Shown here: piece by piece, positions 43,501 to 51,034 of the stretch
How positions within the stretch are numbered: position 1 is the stretch's first letter
Layout: the number at the start of each line of letters is the position of its first letter
Source of the DNA: Holophagales bacterium
Lineage (GTDB): Bacteria; Acidobacteriota; Thermoanaerobaculia; Multivoradales; Multivoraceae
DNA length: 64,000 nt
NCBI GenBank assembly: GCA_009836625.1
Contig: VXVC01000004.1
Location: 1,077,037 to 1,141,036 of the forward strand
Reading direction: 5' to 3'
Notes under the pieces: model-generated
Told to the model about the DNA's origin: nothing
What the model saw: the letters and a program-made list of their open reading frames with translations, nothing else
Databases searched by the model: none
Translations under genes and position numbers: made by a program

Positions 43501-44847
43501 CTAGGCCGCGTCGGCGGATTCCTCGATGACCCGGTCGAGCTCCAGCTCGACACTCCCCGCGTCGGGCGGCGTCTCGACCTCGCCCGTCGTCACGAGGTCG
43601 AGCAACCGACCGTCCTCGTCGAAGGCGCGGTAGATCGCTCCCTCGCCGGACAGCTCGGCCATCCAGAAGTGCGGCTCGCTCGCCGAGCGCTCGATGTACC
43701 AGCGTTCCTCGGCATCGACCGTGCGAGCGTCCACGCCCATCGTACCGTCGCCCAGGTAGAGCACGCCCTCGTCCGGCCCGACGACCTCGCCGAGCCGGAT
43801 CGGATGGCTGCGCTTGAGGACGTGGTCGTGGTTCTCCAGCGCCACCGTCAACCCGCCCCGATCGAAGACCCCCTCCCACGCTTCGCGCGCCCTGGCCGAA
43901 GCCTCGTAGGACCGATGGGCCGGATAGAGCGGGACGTGGTAGAGCGCGACCCTGTTCGGCAGATCGGCGTCGGCCGCCAGGTGGGCCTCCAGCCACGAAG
44001 CCTGGTCTGCGTGGGCCACGAGGTGGCCGGTGTCCAGGACGTAGAGCGCGCCAGCGGCGCCCAGGCCGCGGCGAAAGTACGTCGCGCCGCCGGCGTCGGC
44101 GGAGTTCCCGGGCGCCTGGTTTTGCGCGAACAGCCCGAAGAAGAACGGCGCCTTCCGTTCCGGCGGCGCCGACGCGGAAACCCCGCCGTCGCGGCCGACG
44201 TTCACCTCGTGGTTGCCGATCGCCAGCACCATGGGAACCGTGTGGCCTTCCGGCGTGACCAATCCCTCGGTGACGTGTTCGAGCCACGTCCGCCAGCGCG
44301 GCCACCTCGAAACGAGCCCGTTCGCGTAAGCGAGGTCGCCGCCGATGACGAGCATGTGCGGCGACTGCCCCGCCGCCTGCGCCAGAAGCGCCAGCGAAAG
44401 CGGTTCCGTGCCAACGTCGCCACCCGCCGCCAGACGTACCGGGCCTTCCCGCGGCACGGTGCGGAAGCTGCGCACGTTGCCAAGGGGCCGGCCCTCGGCC
44501 GTTGTCGTGAAGTCGTAGCTGGCGCCGGGTTCCAGGTCGCGCAGCTCAAAGTGGAACACGCGAACGCCCGGGACGCCTTCAATCTCGACGGCTGTCCCCG
44601 CAACCGAGGAGGCCTGACCCTCCGTCCCCGACGGACGCCATTCGACGCTTGCCGCCCCTGGCAATCTCTGGTCCGAGCCGTCCGCCTCAACGACCAGGTT
44701 GACGGTCATCGTCGTTGACGTGTCGCCCTGCCAGGTCAGGTGGACCGAGTGCCAGGGCGGCTCGCCGCCGGAGCCGGAACATCCCGCAACGAGCAGCGCC
44801 GCGAGAACGACGGTCGATGGTGAAGAGAATCTACGGTGCGGCTTCAT
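43501..44847 (-). CDS. Metallophosphoesterase lipoprotein (purple acid phosphatase-like)
   Basis: A 448-residue protein with a lipobox (AALLVAGCSGS). A fibronectin-type N-terminal domain (WHSVHLTWQGDTSTTMTVNL) precedes a calcineurin-like phosphoesterase core: RLAAGGDVGTE, LVIGGDLAYANGL, MVLAIGNHEVNVG and VALENHDHVLKRS carry the metal-binding Asp, Asn and His residues. This order matches purple acid phosphatases. It should hydrolyse phosphomonoesters or related substrates in the periplasm. Its first 17 bases overlap the end of the LLM oxidoreductase gene upstream on the same strand. Confidence 0.87.
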   Translation of the reverse strand: MKPHRRFSSPSTVVLAALLVAGCSGSGGEPPWHSVHLTWQGDTSTTMTVNLVVEADGSDQRLPGAASVEWRPSGTEGQASSVAGTAVEIEGVPGVRVFHFELRDLEPGASYDFTTTAEGRPLGNVRSFRTVPREGPVRLAAGGDVGTEPLSLALLAQAAGQSPHMLVIGGDLAYANGLVSRWPRWRTWLEHVTEGLVTPEGHTVPMVLAIGNHEVNVGRDGGVSASAPPERKAPFFFGLFAQNQAPGNSADAGGATYFRRGLGAAGALYVLDTGHLVAHADQASWLEAHLAADADLPNRVALYHVPLYPAHRSYEASARAREAWEGVFDRGGLTVALENHDHVLKRSHPIRLGEVVGPDEGVLYLGDGTMGVDARTVDAEERWYIERSASEPHFWMAELSGEGAIYRAFDEDGRLLDLVTTGEVETPPDAGSVELELDRVIEESADAA

Positions 44848-45697
44848 GGAGTTGCTCCATCACGGTCTGAGCGTTGTCCGGCCGCCCGAGGTGCAGTCCC
44901 ATGCCCGGCATCGGCGCCACCGGCACGAGAACGCGAGCGACACCCAGCTCGGCCAGCGAACGCAGACCCGACAGGTCCTCGCCGATGCCCGTGGTGATCT
45001 CGAGCGCGTCCGGGTCGCGGCCATGCTCGGCGGCCACGTCCCGCGCGAGGCCGATCAGTTCGGCCGAGGCCCCGCGCGCGGGGAAGAACCCGTCTCCCAG
45101 CCGGCCCGCGCGTCGCGCCGCCGGCTTCGAGTGGCCACCGACGATGATCGGAACGCTGCCCTTGACCGGCTGGGGGCGGCAGTACGCGGCATCGAAGTGA
45201 ACGTACTCGCCGTGGTAGGTCGGACGTTCGGCGCCCCAGAGCTCACGCATCGCCTCGATGTACTCATCAGTCCGGCGCCCTCGATCGGCAAACGACGCGC
45301 CGATCGCGTCGAACTCCTCCTTCAACCAGCCGACGCCGATGCCTAGCAGCAGACGTCCCCCGGTCAGATGATCGAACGTGGCGATCTGCTTGGCCGCCAC
45401 GACCGGGTTGTGCTGGGGCACGATCAGGATGCCCGTCGCGAGCCGGATCCGCCGCGTCTGCGAAGCGACGTAGGCCATCCAGATCAACGGATCGGGCAGG
45501 TCGAAATCGTCGCGCCCGCCGGCCATCTTGCCGTCGGGCGAGTAGGGATACGCCGACTCGTAGCCGCCCGGAACGACCGTGTGTTCGACCGTCCAGATCG
45601 ACTCGAAGCCCGCCTCGTCCGCGGCAACCGCCAACTCCACCGCCAGGCCCGGATCGACGAAGCGGCCCGTGTTGCAGTACCTGAGTCCGAACTTCAT
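44831..45697 (-). CDS. LLM class F420-dependent oxidoreductase
   Basis: A 288-residue enzyme: MKFGLRYCNTGRFVDPGLA, FESIWTVEHTVVPGGY, RIRLATGILIVPQHNP, LTGGRLLLGIGVGWLKEEFDAIG and SVPIIVGGHSKPAARRAG follow the TIGR03619-type F420-dependent LLM pattern. The substrate is unknown. It is upstream of, and overlaps by 17 bases, the metallophosphoesterase gene. TACACT nine bases before its ATG (45707-45712) and the absence of a ribosome-binding site suggest a nearly leaderless transcript. It is divergent from the Nudix-HD gene with only 33 bases between starts. Confidence 0.88.
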   Translation of the reverse strand: MKFGLRYCNTGRFVDPGLAVELAVAADEAGFESIWTVEHTVVPGGYESAYPYSPDGKMAGGRDDFDLPDPLIWMAYVASQTRRIRLATGILIVPQHNPVVAAKQIATFDHLTGGRLLLGIGVGWLKEEFDAIGASFADRGRRTDEYIEAMRELWGAERPTYHGEYVHFDAAYCRPQPVKGSVPIIVGGHSKPAARRAGRLGDGFFPARGASAELIGLARDVAAEHGRDPDALEITTGIGEDLSGLRSLAELGVARVLVPVAPMPGMGLHLGRPDNAQTVMEQLHEAAP

Positions 45698-45706
45698 AGG
45701 CGACGC

Positions 45707-45712
45707 AGTGTA
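45707..45712 (-). promoter_or_regulatory. Candidate -10 (TACACT) for the LLM gene
   Basis: AGTGTA on the plus strand reads TACACT toward the LLM gene, nine bases from its ATG, in a 33-base gap between divergent genes. The promoter of the Nudix-HD gene must overlap this region or lie inside the LLM gene. Confidence 0.4.
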
Positions 45713-45730
45713 GCCGGCTCCTCCGCTACG

Positions 45731-46861
45731 ATGCCCGCGGTGCGCGAAGCCGCGGGTAAAAGGAAGGTCGCCGACATCGACTGGCGGTCGTGGCGCGCAG
45801 TCGACAAGGCAACGCTGACCTTCGTCCTCGAAGACAGCCGGGTGCTCCTGATCCGCAAGAAGCGGGGCCTGGGAGCGGGCAAGGTGAACGGTCCCGGCGG
45901 CCGCCTCGAACCCGGTGAAGAACCGATCGTCTGCGCGGTCCGCGAAGTCGAGGAAGAGGTCGGCATCACGCCACTCGACCTCGAGTACAGGGGCGAGAAC
46001 CTGTTCCAGTTCGTCGACGGCTACTCAATCCACGTCTACGCGTTCACGGCTTCCGGGTACCGGGGAGCACTCCGCGAGACCGAGGAAGCCACGCCCATGT
46101 GGACGGACCTGGACTCGATCCCCTACGACGAGATGTGGGAGGACGACCGGCTGTGGTTACCCCACTCCCTCAGCGGCCTGAAACCGCAGGGCCGGTACAT
46201 CTTCGACGGCGACCGCATGTTGGACTGGGAACTCGAAGTCGACGGCGAGTTCTACCGTCCCGAGCAGCCGCCCGACGAACGCCTCGCGCAGCAGATGCGC
46301 TTTCTGCTCGAAGTCGATCAACTCAAGCAGGTGCTGCGGAACACCTACATCGTCGGCAATCACCGCCTCGAGAACTCCGCGGAGCACTCGTGGCACGTGG
46401 CGCTGATGGCGCTGGTGCTGTCGGAACACGCGGCCGCTTCGAGCCTCGATCAACTCAAGGTGCTGAAGATGCTGATCGTGCACGATCTGGTCGAGATCGA
46501 CGCGGGCGACACCAACGTCTACGACCAGGCGGGCCTGAAGGACCAGGCAGAGCGAGAAGAGCGGGCAGCGGAGCGCATCTTCGGCATGCTGCCAGCCGAG
46601 ACCGGGGCCGAACTGCGCGCCGTCTGGGACGAGTTCGAGGCGCGGCAGAGCGCCGAGGCGAAGTTCGCGAGGGCCCTGGACCGCCTGCAGTCCGTGGTCC
46701 TCAACTACACCAACGGCGGCGGGCCCTGGCGGGAGCGCGGCGTCCGGGCGGACCAGGTACGCAAGGTCATCGGCTGCATCGGGGACGGTGCTCCCGAGCT
46801 CTGGCGCTACGCCGAGGAACTGATCGATGACGCCATCCGGCGCGAAGTCCTGGCTCCTTGA
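45731..46861 (+). CDS. MTH1-like Nudix hydrolase fused to YfbR/HDDC2-like HD phosphohydrolase
   Basis: A 376-residue two-domain protein. Residues 26-172 align along the whole of human MTH1: KKRGLGAGKVNGPGG, a perfect Nudix box at 57-79 (GRLEPGEEP to REVEEEVGI), and MWEDDRLWLP at 135-144, matching the Trp117/Asp119/Asp120 region that recognises oxidised purines. Residues 185-370 are an HD domain: NSAEHSWHVALM (His219), IVHDLVEIDAGDT (His251-Asp252) and KFARALDRLQ, as in YfbR-type 5'-nucleotidases. The Nudix half would give an oxidised dNMP and pyrophosphate, and the HD half could strip the phosphate. Cytoplasmic, single frame, no gap between domains. The start ATG 45731 has no clear ribosome-binding site. 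Confidence 0.88.
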   Translation: MPAVREAAGKRKVADIDWRSWRAVDKATLTFVLEDSRVLLIRKKRGLGAGKVNGPGGRLEPGEEPIVCAVREVEEEVGITPLDLEYRGENLFQFVDGYSIHVYAFTASGYRGALRETEEATPMWTDLDSIPYDEMWEDDRLWLPHSLSGLKPQGRYIFDGDRMLDWELEVDGEFYRPEQPPDERLAQQMRFLLEVDQLKQVLRNTYIVGNHRLENSAEHSWHVALMALVLSEHAAASSLDQLKVLKMLIVHDLVEIDAGDTNVYDQAGLKDQAEREERAAERIFGMLPAETGAELRAVWDEFEARQSAEAKFARALDRLQSVVLNYTNGGGPWRERGVRADQVRKVIGCIGDGAPELWRYAEELIDDAIRREVLAP

Positions 46862-46888
46862 AGCGCGAACGCCGTGGCCGCGCGGGGC

Positions 46889-47101
46889 TTACTCCTGCTG
46901 AGCACCGGGGCCGCGGGCGACTTGCGAGGCGCTCGCCTTCTCGAAGTGACGGGTCGCGTCTTCGAACTTGTCACGGCATCCGGGATTGCAGAACCCGACG
47001 ACACGGCCGCCATACTCGCTGAGCGAGTCGGCCTGCACCGGCTTGCCGGACCAGGGGCAGGTGTCGTTGATGCAATCAGCGATGTCGAGCGTCAGCGGCA
47101 T
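46889..47101 (-). CDS. Small Cys-rich YHS/TRASH-like protein
   Basis: A 70-residue protein, MPLTLDIADCINDTCPWSGK onward. Cys10 and Cys15, then a second pair in VVGFCNPGCRDKFEDA (Cys38, Cys42), resemble the YHS or TRASH metal-binding modules. The frame is open far upstream (to 47563) but is antisense to the toxin-like cassette there, and the domain starts only at this Met. I choose ATG 47101 on domain boundaries because no ribosome-binding site is clear. It lies 27 bases from the convergent Nudix-HD stop. Metal binding is inferred from the Cys pattern. Confidence 0.65.
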   Translation of the reverse strand: MPLTLDIADCINDTCPWSGKPVQADSLSEYGGRVVGFCNPGCRDKFEDATRHFEKASASQVARGPGAQQE

Positions 47102-47208
47102 GAGGTTGGACGAGTGGTCGGCGTCTTGGAACGGTCCGCGTAGACTTGAGGCCTGTAAGCGCTCAGCGCAACCGCACGTTAGCGCAGATCGAACCGGAGG
47201 ATGGCGAG

Positions 47209-47667
47209 GTGGACGGAGGACACACCGGCCGGACCAGGGATGCCCCGACCGGGCTACGGCGGTTCTCCCTGGCGGACTTCGTTGTCGGGATCGAAGAAGG
47301 CTGGCCCGAGGGCGATATCCAACGGTGGATCGTGGGCGGTCTGCCGCGTGAGTTTCTCGCCTTAAGCGCGGCCGACCAGCGAAAGGTACTGGCGGAACGC
47401 GTGCCGCTGACGCACACGAAGTGGGACGCCCTCCTGGCCGCGATGGTGGAGCACCTGGCGAGACTTCACGGGCATGAGCAGCCGGCCTGGGTGGACGAAC
47501 CGGAGCGGTTTCTCGACAGTCCGTGGGTGCTGTCACCGGTTCCGGTGATCCGGATGGAGGCACTGATGTTCGCGCCAGCCGCGTTCCTTCGGCACGGCGC
47601 GATCCCGGACCCGCGGGACCTGGATGACCGCGGCGGAGAACGGCATGACTGGGCCCCTCGGCCGTGA
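47209..47667 (+). CDS. Putative antitoxin/partner of nucleotidyltransferase
   Basis: About 152 residues. The frame starts at TTG 47146, but GTG 47209 has GGAGG eight bases before it and is the better start. The sequence is small, charged and helical: FSLADFVVGIEEGWPEGDIQRW, GLPREFLALSAADQRKVL, KWDALLAAMVEHLARLHG and PWVLSPVPVIRMEALMFAPAAF. I recognise no domain. It overlaps the start of the nucleotidyltransferase gene by 23 bases, so the two are translated together, as toxin-antitoxin partners usually are. The antitoxin role is inferred from this arrangement alone. Confidence 0.6.
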   Translation: MDGGHTGRTRDAPTGLRRFSLADFVVGIEEGWPEGDIQRWIVGGLPREFLALSAADQRKVLAERVPLTHTKWDALLAAMVEHLARLHGHEQPAWVDEPERFLDSPWVLSPVPVIRMEALMFAPAAFLRHGAIPDPRDLDDRGGERHDWAPRP

Positions 47668-48187
47668 CCGAATCCTAGAGCTGTTCGACGAGCTGTCCGA
47701 GGAACTGCGGTTCGGCCGGACGCGCGCGCAGGTCTACGTGGTCGGGGGGGCGGCGATGAGCCTGGCGTTCGACCGGGAGCGAACGACCAGGGACGTGGAT
47801 GCGCGGATCGCCTCCGGGCACCATCAGCTCTCGCTGGCGGTGCGTACGGTCGGACTGAGGCACGGACTGCCAGATACCTGGTTGAACGAGCAGGCAACGG
47901 CGTGGATGCCTCTTGCCGACGACGCGCGGGCGAAGACGCTGTATGAGAGTCCCTACCTGACGGTGACCGGCGCGTCGGCCAGCCACCTGTTGGCAATGAA
48001 GCTGAGGAGCGCACGGGAGCGAGACCGAGAGGACGTCGCGCTGCTCTGCAAGGACCTGGAGTTGGAAGGTCCGGAGGAAGCGATCCGGATCTACCGGCAA
48101 GTGTTCCCTGGGGAGCGCCTGCACTCACGCGCACGGGCGCTGCTGGACAGTCTGTTCCAGGATCGGGGCGCGGACTTAGAGCGCTAG
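47645..48187 (+). CDS. DUF6036-like nucleotidyltransferase, putative toxin
   Basis: About 180 residues. ATG 47645 has GGAG six bases upstream and is preferred to ATG 47624. QVYVVGGAAMSLAFDRERTTRDVDARI is the nucleotidyltransferase core (GG...D-x-D), as in AbiEii-like and DUF6036 proteins. LLAMKLRSARERDREDVALL is the typical following helix with the REDVALL end. Such enzymes transfer nucleotides to RNA or protein, and several act as toxins. Its partner gene overlaps its start. A GC hairpin follows at 48206-48224. It forms the left border of the metal island. Confidence 0.72.
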   Translation: MTGPLGRDRILELFDELSEELRFGRTRAQVYVVGGAAMSLAFDRERTTRDVDARIASGHHQLSLAVRTVGLRHGLPDTWLNEQATAWMPLADDARAKTLYESPYLTVTGASASHLLAMKLRSARERDREDVALLCKDLELEGPEEAIRIYRQVFPGERLHSRARALLDSLFQDRGADLER

Positions 48188-48205
48188 CCGTAGCCGTACT
48201 CGCCG

Positions 48206-48224
48206 CCGCCGGTGAATCCGGCGG
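48206..48224. terminator. GC hairpin after nucleotidyltransferase gene
   Basis: CCGCCGG-tgaat-CCGGCGG, a perfect seven-base-pair stem with a five-base loop, lies 18 bases after the stop of the nucleotidyltransferase gene. There is no U-tract, so termination is only probable. Confidence 0.35.
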
Positions 48225-48335
48225 AGGCGGCCGCGCGGTTCGTGCTGGGCTAGTCGAAGATAGGAGGCCTGCAGCACCTGCCGGGCCTCGCGGGGCGTGG
48301 CTCAGCGCACCTAGGTTCCCGTGCCGACAGAAGGC

Positions 48336-48378
48336 TTGCAGATAACTGAGAATCGAATATCATCTCTCCATGGAGAGA
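48336..48378 (+). promoter_or_regulatory. Promoter/operator of the Fur/Zur-family gene with two palindromes
   Basis: TTGCAG (48336-48341) and TATCAT (48358-48363) with a 16-base spacer form a good housekeeping-type promoter, placing transcription start at about the ATG at 48370. No ribosome-binding site is present, so the mRNA is probably leaderless. Between and over the -10 lies TGAGAAT-CG-AATATCA (48347-48362), an imperfect inverted repeat like a Fur/Zur box. A perfect 16-base palindrome TCTCTCCATGGAGAGA (48363-48378) is centred on the start codon. Autoregulation is likely. Confidence 0.55.
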
Positions 48379-48738
48379 GCCAAGCAGCAACTGACCGTCC
48401 TGCGAGCCCTTGCCGAGGCGGACGGCCCCCTATCCGCCAGGGAACTGTGGAGCCGCCTGAGCGGAACGGGTGTCGGTCTCGCCACGGTCTACCGCGCCCT
48501 CCAACGGGGTGTCGAGGAAGGCATGCTCGAGTCGGTCGAGCTGTTGGGCGGCGGCGTTCGGTACGAGCCCAAGGACCGCGAGCATCACCACTACTTTCTT
48601 TGCTCGACCTGCGACCACGCGTTCGACCTCTACGGCTGCGTCGACGGCCTCGAGTCCCTGGTTCCCGACGGGTTTCAGCTGACGGGACACGAAGTGGTCC
48701 TGCTCGGAACCTGCGATGCGTGTGGCGATGCGGCATGA
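48370..48738 (+). CDS. Fur/Zur-family metal-dependent repressor
   Basis: A 122-residue protein, somewhat shorter than usual. The winged helix covers residues 1-60 (LSARELWSRLSGTGVGLATV then YRALQRGVEEGML). The metal/dimer half has EHHHYFLCSTCDHAFDLYG (His72-74, Cys78, Cys81) and TCDACGD (Cys115, Cys118), the structural-zinc pairs of Fur/Zur proteins. It should repress under metal sufficiency. It heads a block containing an ECF transporter, a COG0523 GTPase and a TonB receptor, so Zur is the best guess, but Fur or Nur cannot be excluded. The CbiM-like gene starts 27 bases after its stop. Confidence 0.85.
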   Translation: MERAKQQLTVLRALAEADGPLSARELWSRLSGTGVGLATVYRALQRGVEEGMLESVELLGGGVRYEPKDREHHHYFLCSTCDHAFDLYGCVDGLESLVPDGFQLTGHEVVLLGTCDACGDAA

Positions 48739-48765
48739 CGGTTGCCCACGCCGGGGAGGGCGCTG

Positions 48766-49689
48766 ATGCATCTGGCGGAAGGCGTGCTACCGCTGAGCCA
48801 CGCTGTGGCCTGGAGTGCCCTGGCCGCACCCGCCGTGGTCTGGAGCCTTCGTGACGAGCAACGAACGCGACGCGAGAAACCGTCTTCCACGGTCATCATG
48901 GCGGGCGCCACGAGCCTGCTCTTCGCCGGCACTCTGCTGCCGCTGCCGGTTCCCGTCGCAGGCGTAACCAGCCACATCTGCCTTACGCCGGTGCTCGCCC
49001 TGATCGTCGGCGTTCCCCGCATCGTGTGGCCCACGTTCTTCGTGCTCCTGCTGCAGGCGGTCTTCTTTGCTCACGGCGGGCTGACGACACTGGGGGTCAA
49101 CATCCTGACCCTCGGAATGCTGGGGCCTCTGACGACCGTTGGGCTCTGGGCCTTGCTCCGCCGGCTCGGCGTCGACGGGGCTCTCGGCCTCGGTCTCGCA
49201 TGCGGCGTCGGTGGCCTGAGCGTGTACGTGGCGGACGCCGTCGTGCTCGCCGCGGCATTGTCCGATGTGGCGGCGCCTGCAACGACCTTCGGCGCGGTGC
49301 TGATCGGGTTGGCTCCGGTCCAGATCCCCCTGGCGGTTCTTGAAGCCGTCGCCTCCGTCGGCATCGTACGGCTGTTGGCCACACGCCGGCCGGACCTCCT
49401 GCCGAACTCGCTGAGAGGAGGCTTTCGCACCCTGTCCGCGCCCGTTGCGACCGTCAGCCTCCTGCTCCTGATCGGCCTGTCGGGATGTGCCTATGAAGGC
49501 GTCGACGGAACCGTGTTCGGTGCGACCGCGGAAGGGGCGGGGCGACCGCCCACAGGGAGCATCGTGGACCTGAGCCAGGGGGAGGTCGGGCTCGCGATGT
49601 CCGTCCTCATCCTCTTCGGGCTGGGATTCGTCGCGGGGCGCAGCTGGGAACGACTTCTCGGAAGGCGGCGAGATGCACTGCCACGCTGA
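48766..49689 (+). CDS. CbiM-like ECF metal-uptake substrate component
   Basis: A 307-residue membrane protein. ATG 48766, with GGGGAGGG just upstream, gives MHLAEGVLP, the conserved CbiM N-terminus whose free amine, His2 and a later His bind the metal, so this start matters functionally. About seven membrane segments follow, with HICLTPVLALIVG and FFAHGGLTTLGVNILTLGMLG supplying further His/Asn ligands. After residue 225 come two extra segments around a periplasmic loop (VATVSLLLLIGLSGCAYEG and GLAMSVLILFGLGFVAG), resembling a fused CbiN/PDGLE-like part. It would bind zinc, cobalt or nickel. The fused membrane/ATPase gene starts 17 bases before its stop. Confidence 0.85.
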   Translation: MHLAEGVLPLSHAVAWSALAAPAVVWSLRDEQRTRREKPSSTVIMAGATSLLFAGTLLPLPVPVAGVTSHICLTPVLALIVGVPRIVWPTFFVLLLQAVFFAHGGLTTLGVNILTLGMLGPLTTVGLWALLRRLGVDGALGLGLACGVGGLSVYVADAVVLAAALSDVAAPATTFGAVLIGLAPVQIPLAVLEAVASVGIVRLLATRRPDLLPNSLRGGFRTLSAPVATVSLLLLIGLSGCAYEGVDGTVFGATAEGAGRPPTGSIVDLSQGEVGLAMSVLILFGLGFVAGRSWERLLGRRRDALPR

Positions 49690-51034
49690 GCACTCCCTGT
49701 TCTTCGAGCGCCCTCAACCCCCATGGGTTGCGCCATTGGGTATCGCGCTGACCGGCAGCGTGCTGATCGTCAACGCAGGCGCGCAGAGTACCGCCCTCTC
49801 CCTGACCGGCTCCGGGATCGGCGCGGTGCTTCTGCTGGTCGCACATGCCCATGGACGCCGCAGGATCAAGCCTGCCCTCGCGTGGACCTTGGCGGTCGTG
49901 GCGCTGGCACTGCTCGGCGGGGTCGCCCTGGATGCCAACACGGACGTCATCGTCCAAACAGGCGCCAGGGTCCTGTGCGGCGCCATCTGGATCCTCTGGC
50001 TGGGCACTCAGGTCGACTGGGCGTCGCTGCGGCAACTCCTGCTTCGGATTCGGACTCCCGAGGGCGTCGTGGCCAGCCTCGACCACGCGCTCATGCACGG
50101 TGTTCTCGCCCAGCGTGAGTGGGTCCAGCGGCGTGACGCGGCCCGTGTCCGCCTGGGATCACCGCGCTTGCCTGTCGCCGCCTTGGGACCGCTGGTCGGC
50201 GAAGGCGCCCTGCACGCCTTCACGCGCCTCGAAGGCTCGGAGGAGAACGCACTGCTGCGTAGTGCCTCCAGCGAAGACGCTCGGCCTCATGACGGCGTCC
50301 ACCTCGATGCCATCGACGTCGAACGCGGCGGGCACCTCGTGCTCCAGCAGCTCGAACTTCGCCTCGAGAGAACAGAGTGGCTGCTCGTGCTCGGACCAAG
50401 TGGAGCCGGAAAGTCGAGCCTGTTGCGCCTGCTCGCGGGGCTCGACGGACCCGCGCAAGGAACGATGACGCGCTTGGGAAACCGCGTGTCGCCCGATACG
50501 ACGCTCCGCGACCGGCTCCACGGACGCGTGGCCCTTCTCGGCCAGAACCCGGAGCACCACTTCATCGCAAGCACGGTTGCCGAGGACATCGCCTGGGGCC
50601 TGCTTCGCCGTGGCGTTGAGCCAGACGAGGCGCGATGTCGATCCCGCGAGGTGGCGATGGCCTTGCGCATCGACGATCTGCTGCAGCGTCCGTGTCATCA
50701 GCTCAGTTTCGGGGAGCAGCGTCGCGTCGCGCTCGCCGGTCTCCTCGTTCTCAAGCCCGAGCTGCTGCTCCTCGACGAGCCCACGGCCGGGCTCGATCCC
50801 GTCGCGGCCCTTGAGCTGCGCACGCTCGTTGCCGAGGCTGTTCGCCGAACGAGCGCCACCTGCGTCTGGGCAACCCACTGTCTTCACTCACTGCCGTCCC
50901 AGGCAACGCGCGTCATCCTGCTGCGAGACCGGCGGGTGCTCTTCGACGGGTCGACGGCAGAAGGGCTGTCGAAGCCGTGGCTGATCCAGGCTCGTCTCGC
51001 CGTCCGAAAAAGAAATCCATGGAGGACTAGATGA
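49673..51034 (+). CDS. Fused ECF transmembrane (CbiQ-like) and ATPase (CbiO-like) protein
   Basis: A 453-residue protein joining two normally separate ECF transporter parts. Residues 1-225 carry four or so hydrophobic segments ([50 protein letters not shown]) and a charged region with [10 protein letters not shown] like a coupling helix. Residues 226-453 are a full ABC ATPase: Walker [10 protein letters not shown] at 241, [13 protein letters not shown] at 344, Walker [14 protein letters not shown] at 364 and ATHCLH. The first residues MHCHAEH are unusually His/Cys-rich. It energises uptake by the CbiM-like protein. Overlaps neighbours at both ends (17 bases and ATGA). No second ATPase is nearby. 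Confidence 0.82.
   Translation: MHCHAEHSLFFERPQPPWVAPLGIALTGSVLIVNAGAQSTALSLTGSGIGAVLLLVAHAHGRRRIKPALAWTLAVVALALLGGVALDANTDVIVQTGARVLCGAIWILWLGTQVDWASLRQLLLRIRTPEGVVASLDHALMHGVLAQREWVQRRDAARVRLGSPRLPVAALGPLVGEGALHAFTRLEGSEENALLRSASSEDARPHDGVHLDAIDVERGGHLVLQQLELRLERTEWLLVLGPSGAGKSSLLRLLAGLDGPAQGTMTRLGNRVSPDTTLRDRLHGRVALLGQNPEHHFIASTVAEDIAWGLLRRGVEPDEARCRSREVAMALRIDDLLQRPCHQLSFGEQRRVALAGLLVLKPELLLLDEPTAGLDPVAALELRTLVAEAVRRTSATCVWATHCLHSLPSQATRVILLRDRRVLFDGSTAEGLSKPWLIQARLAVRKRNPWRTR

Noticed and set aside
48188-48310. Reverse-strand reading ending in a Gly-rich tail like the TGGGE end of the cytochrome fusions
   Set aside because: Only about fifteen residues, interrupted by stops; chance in GC-rich hairpin DNA.
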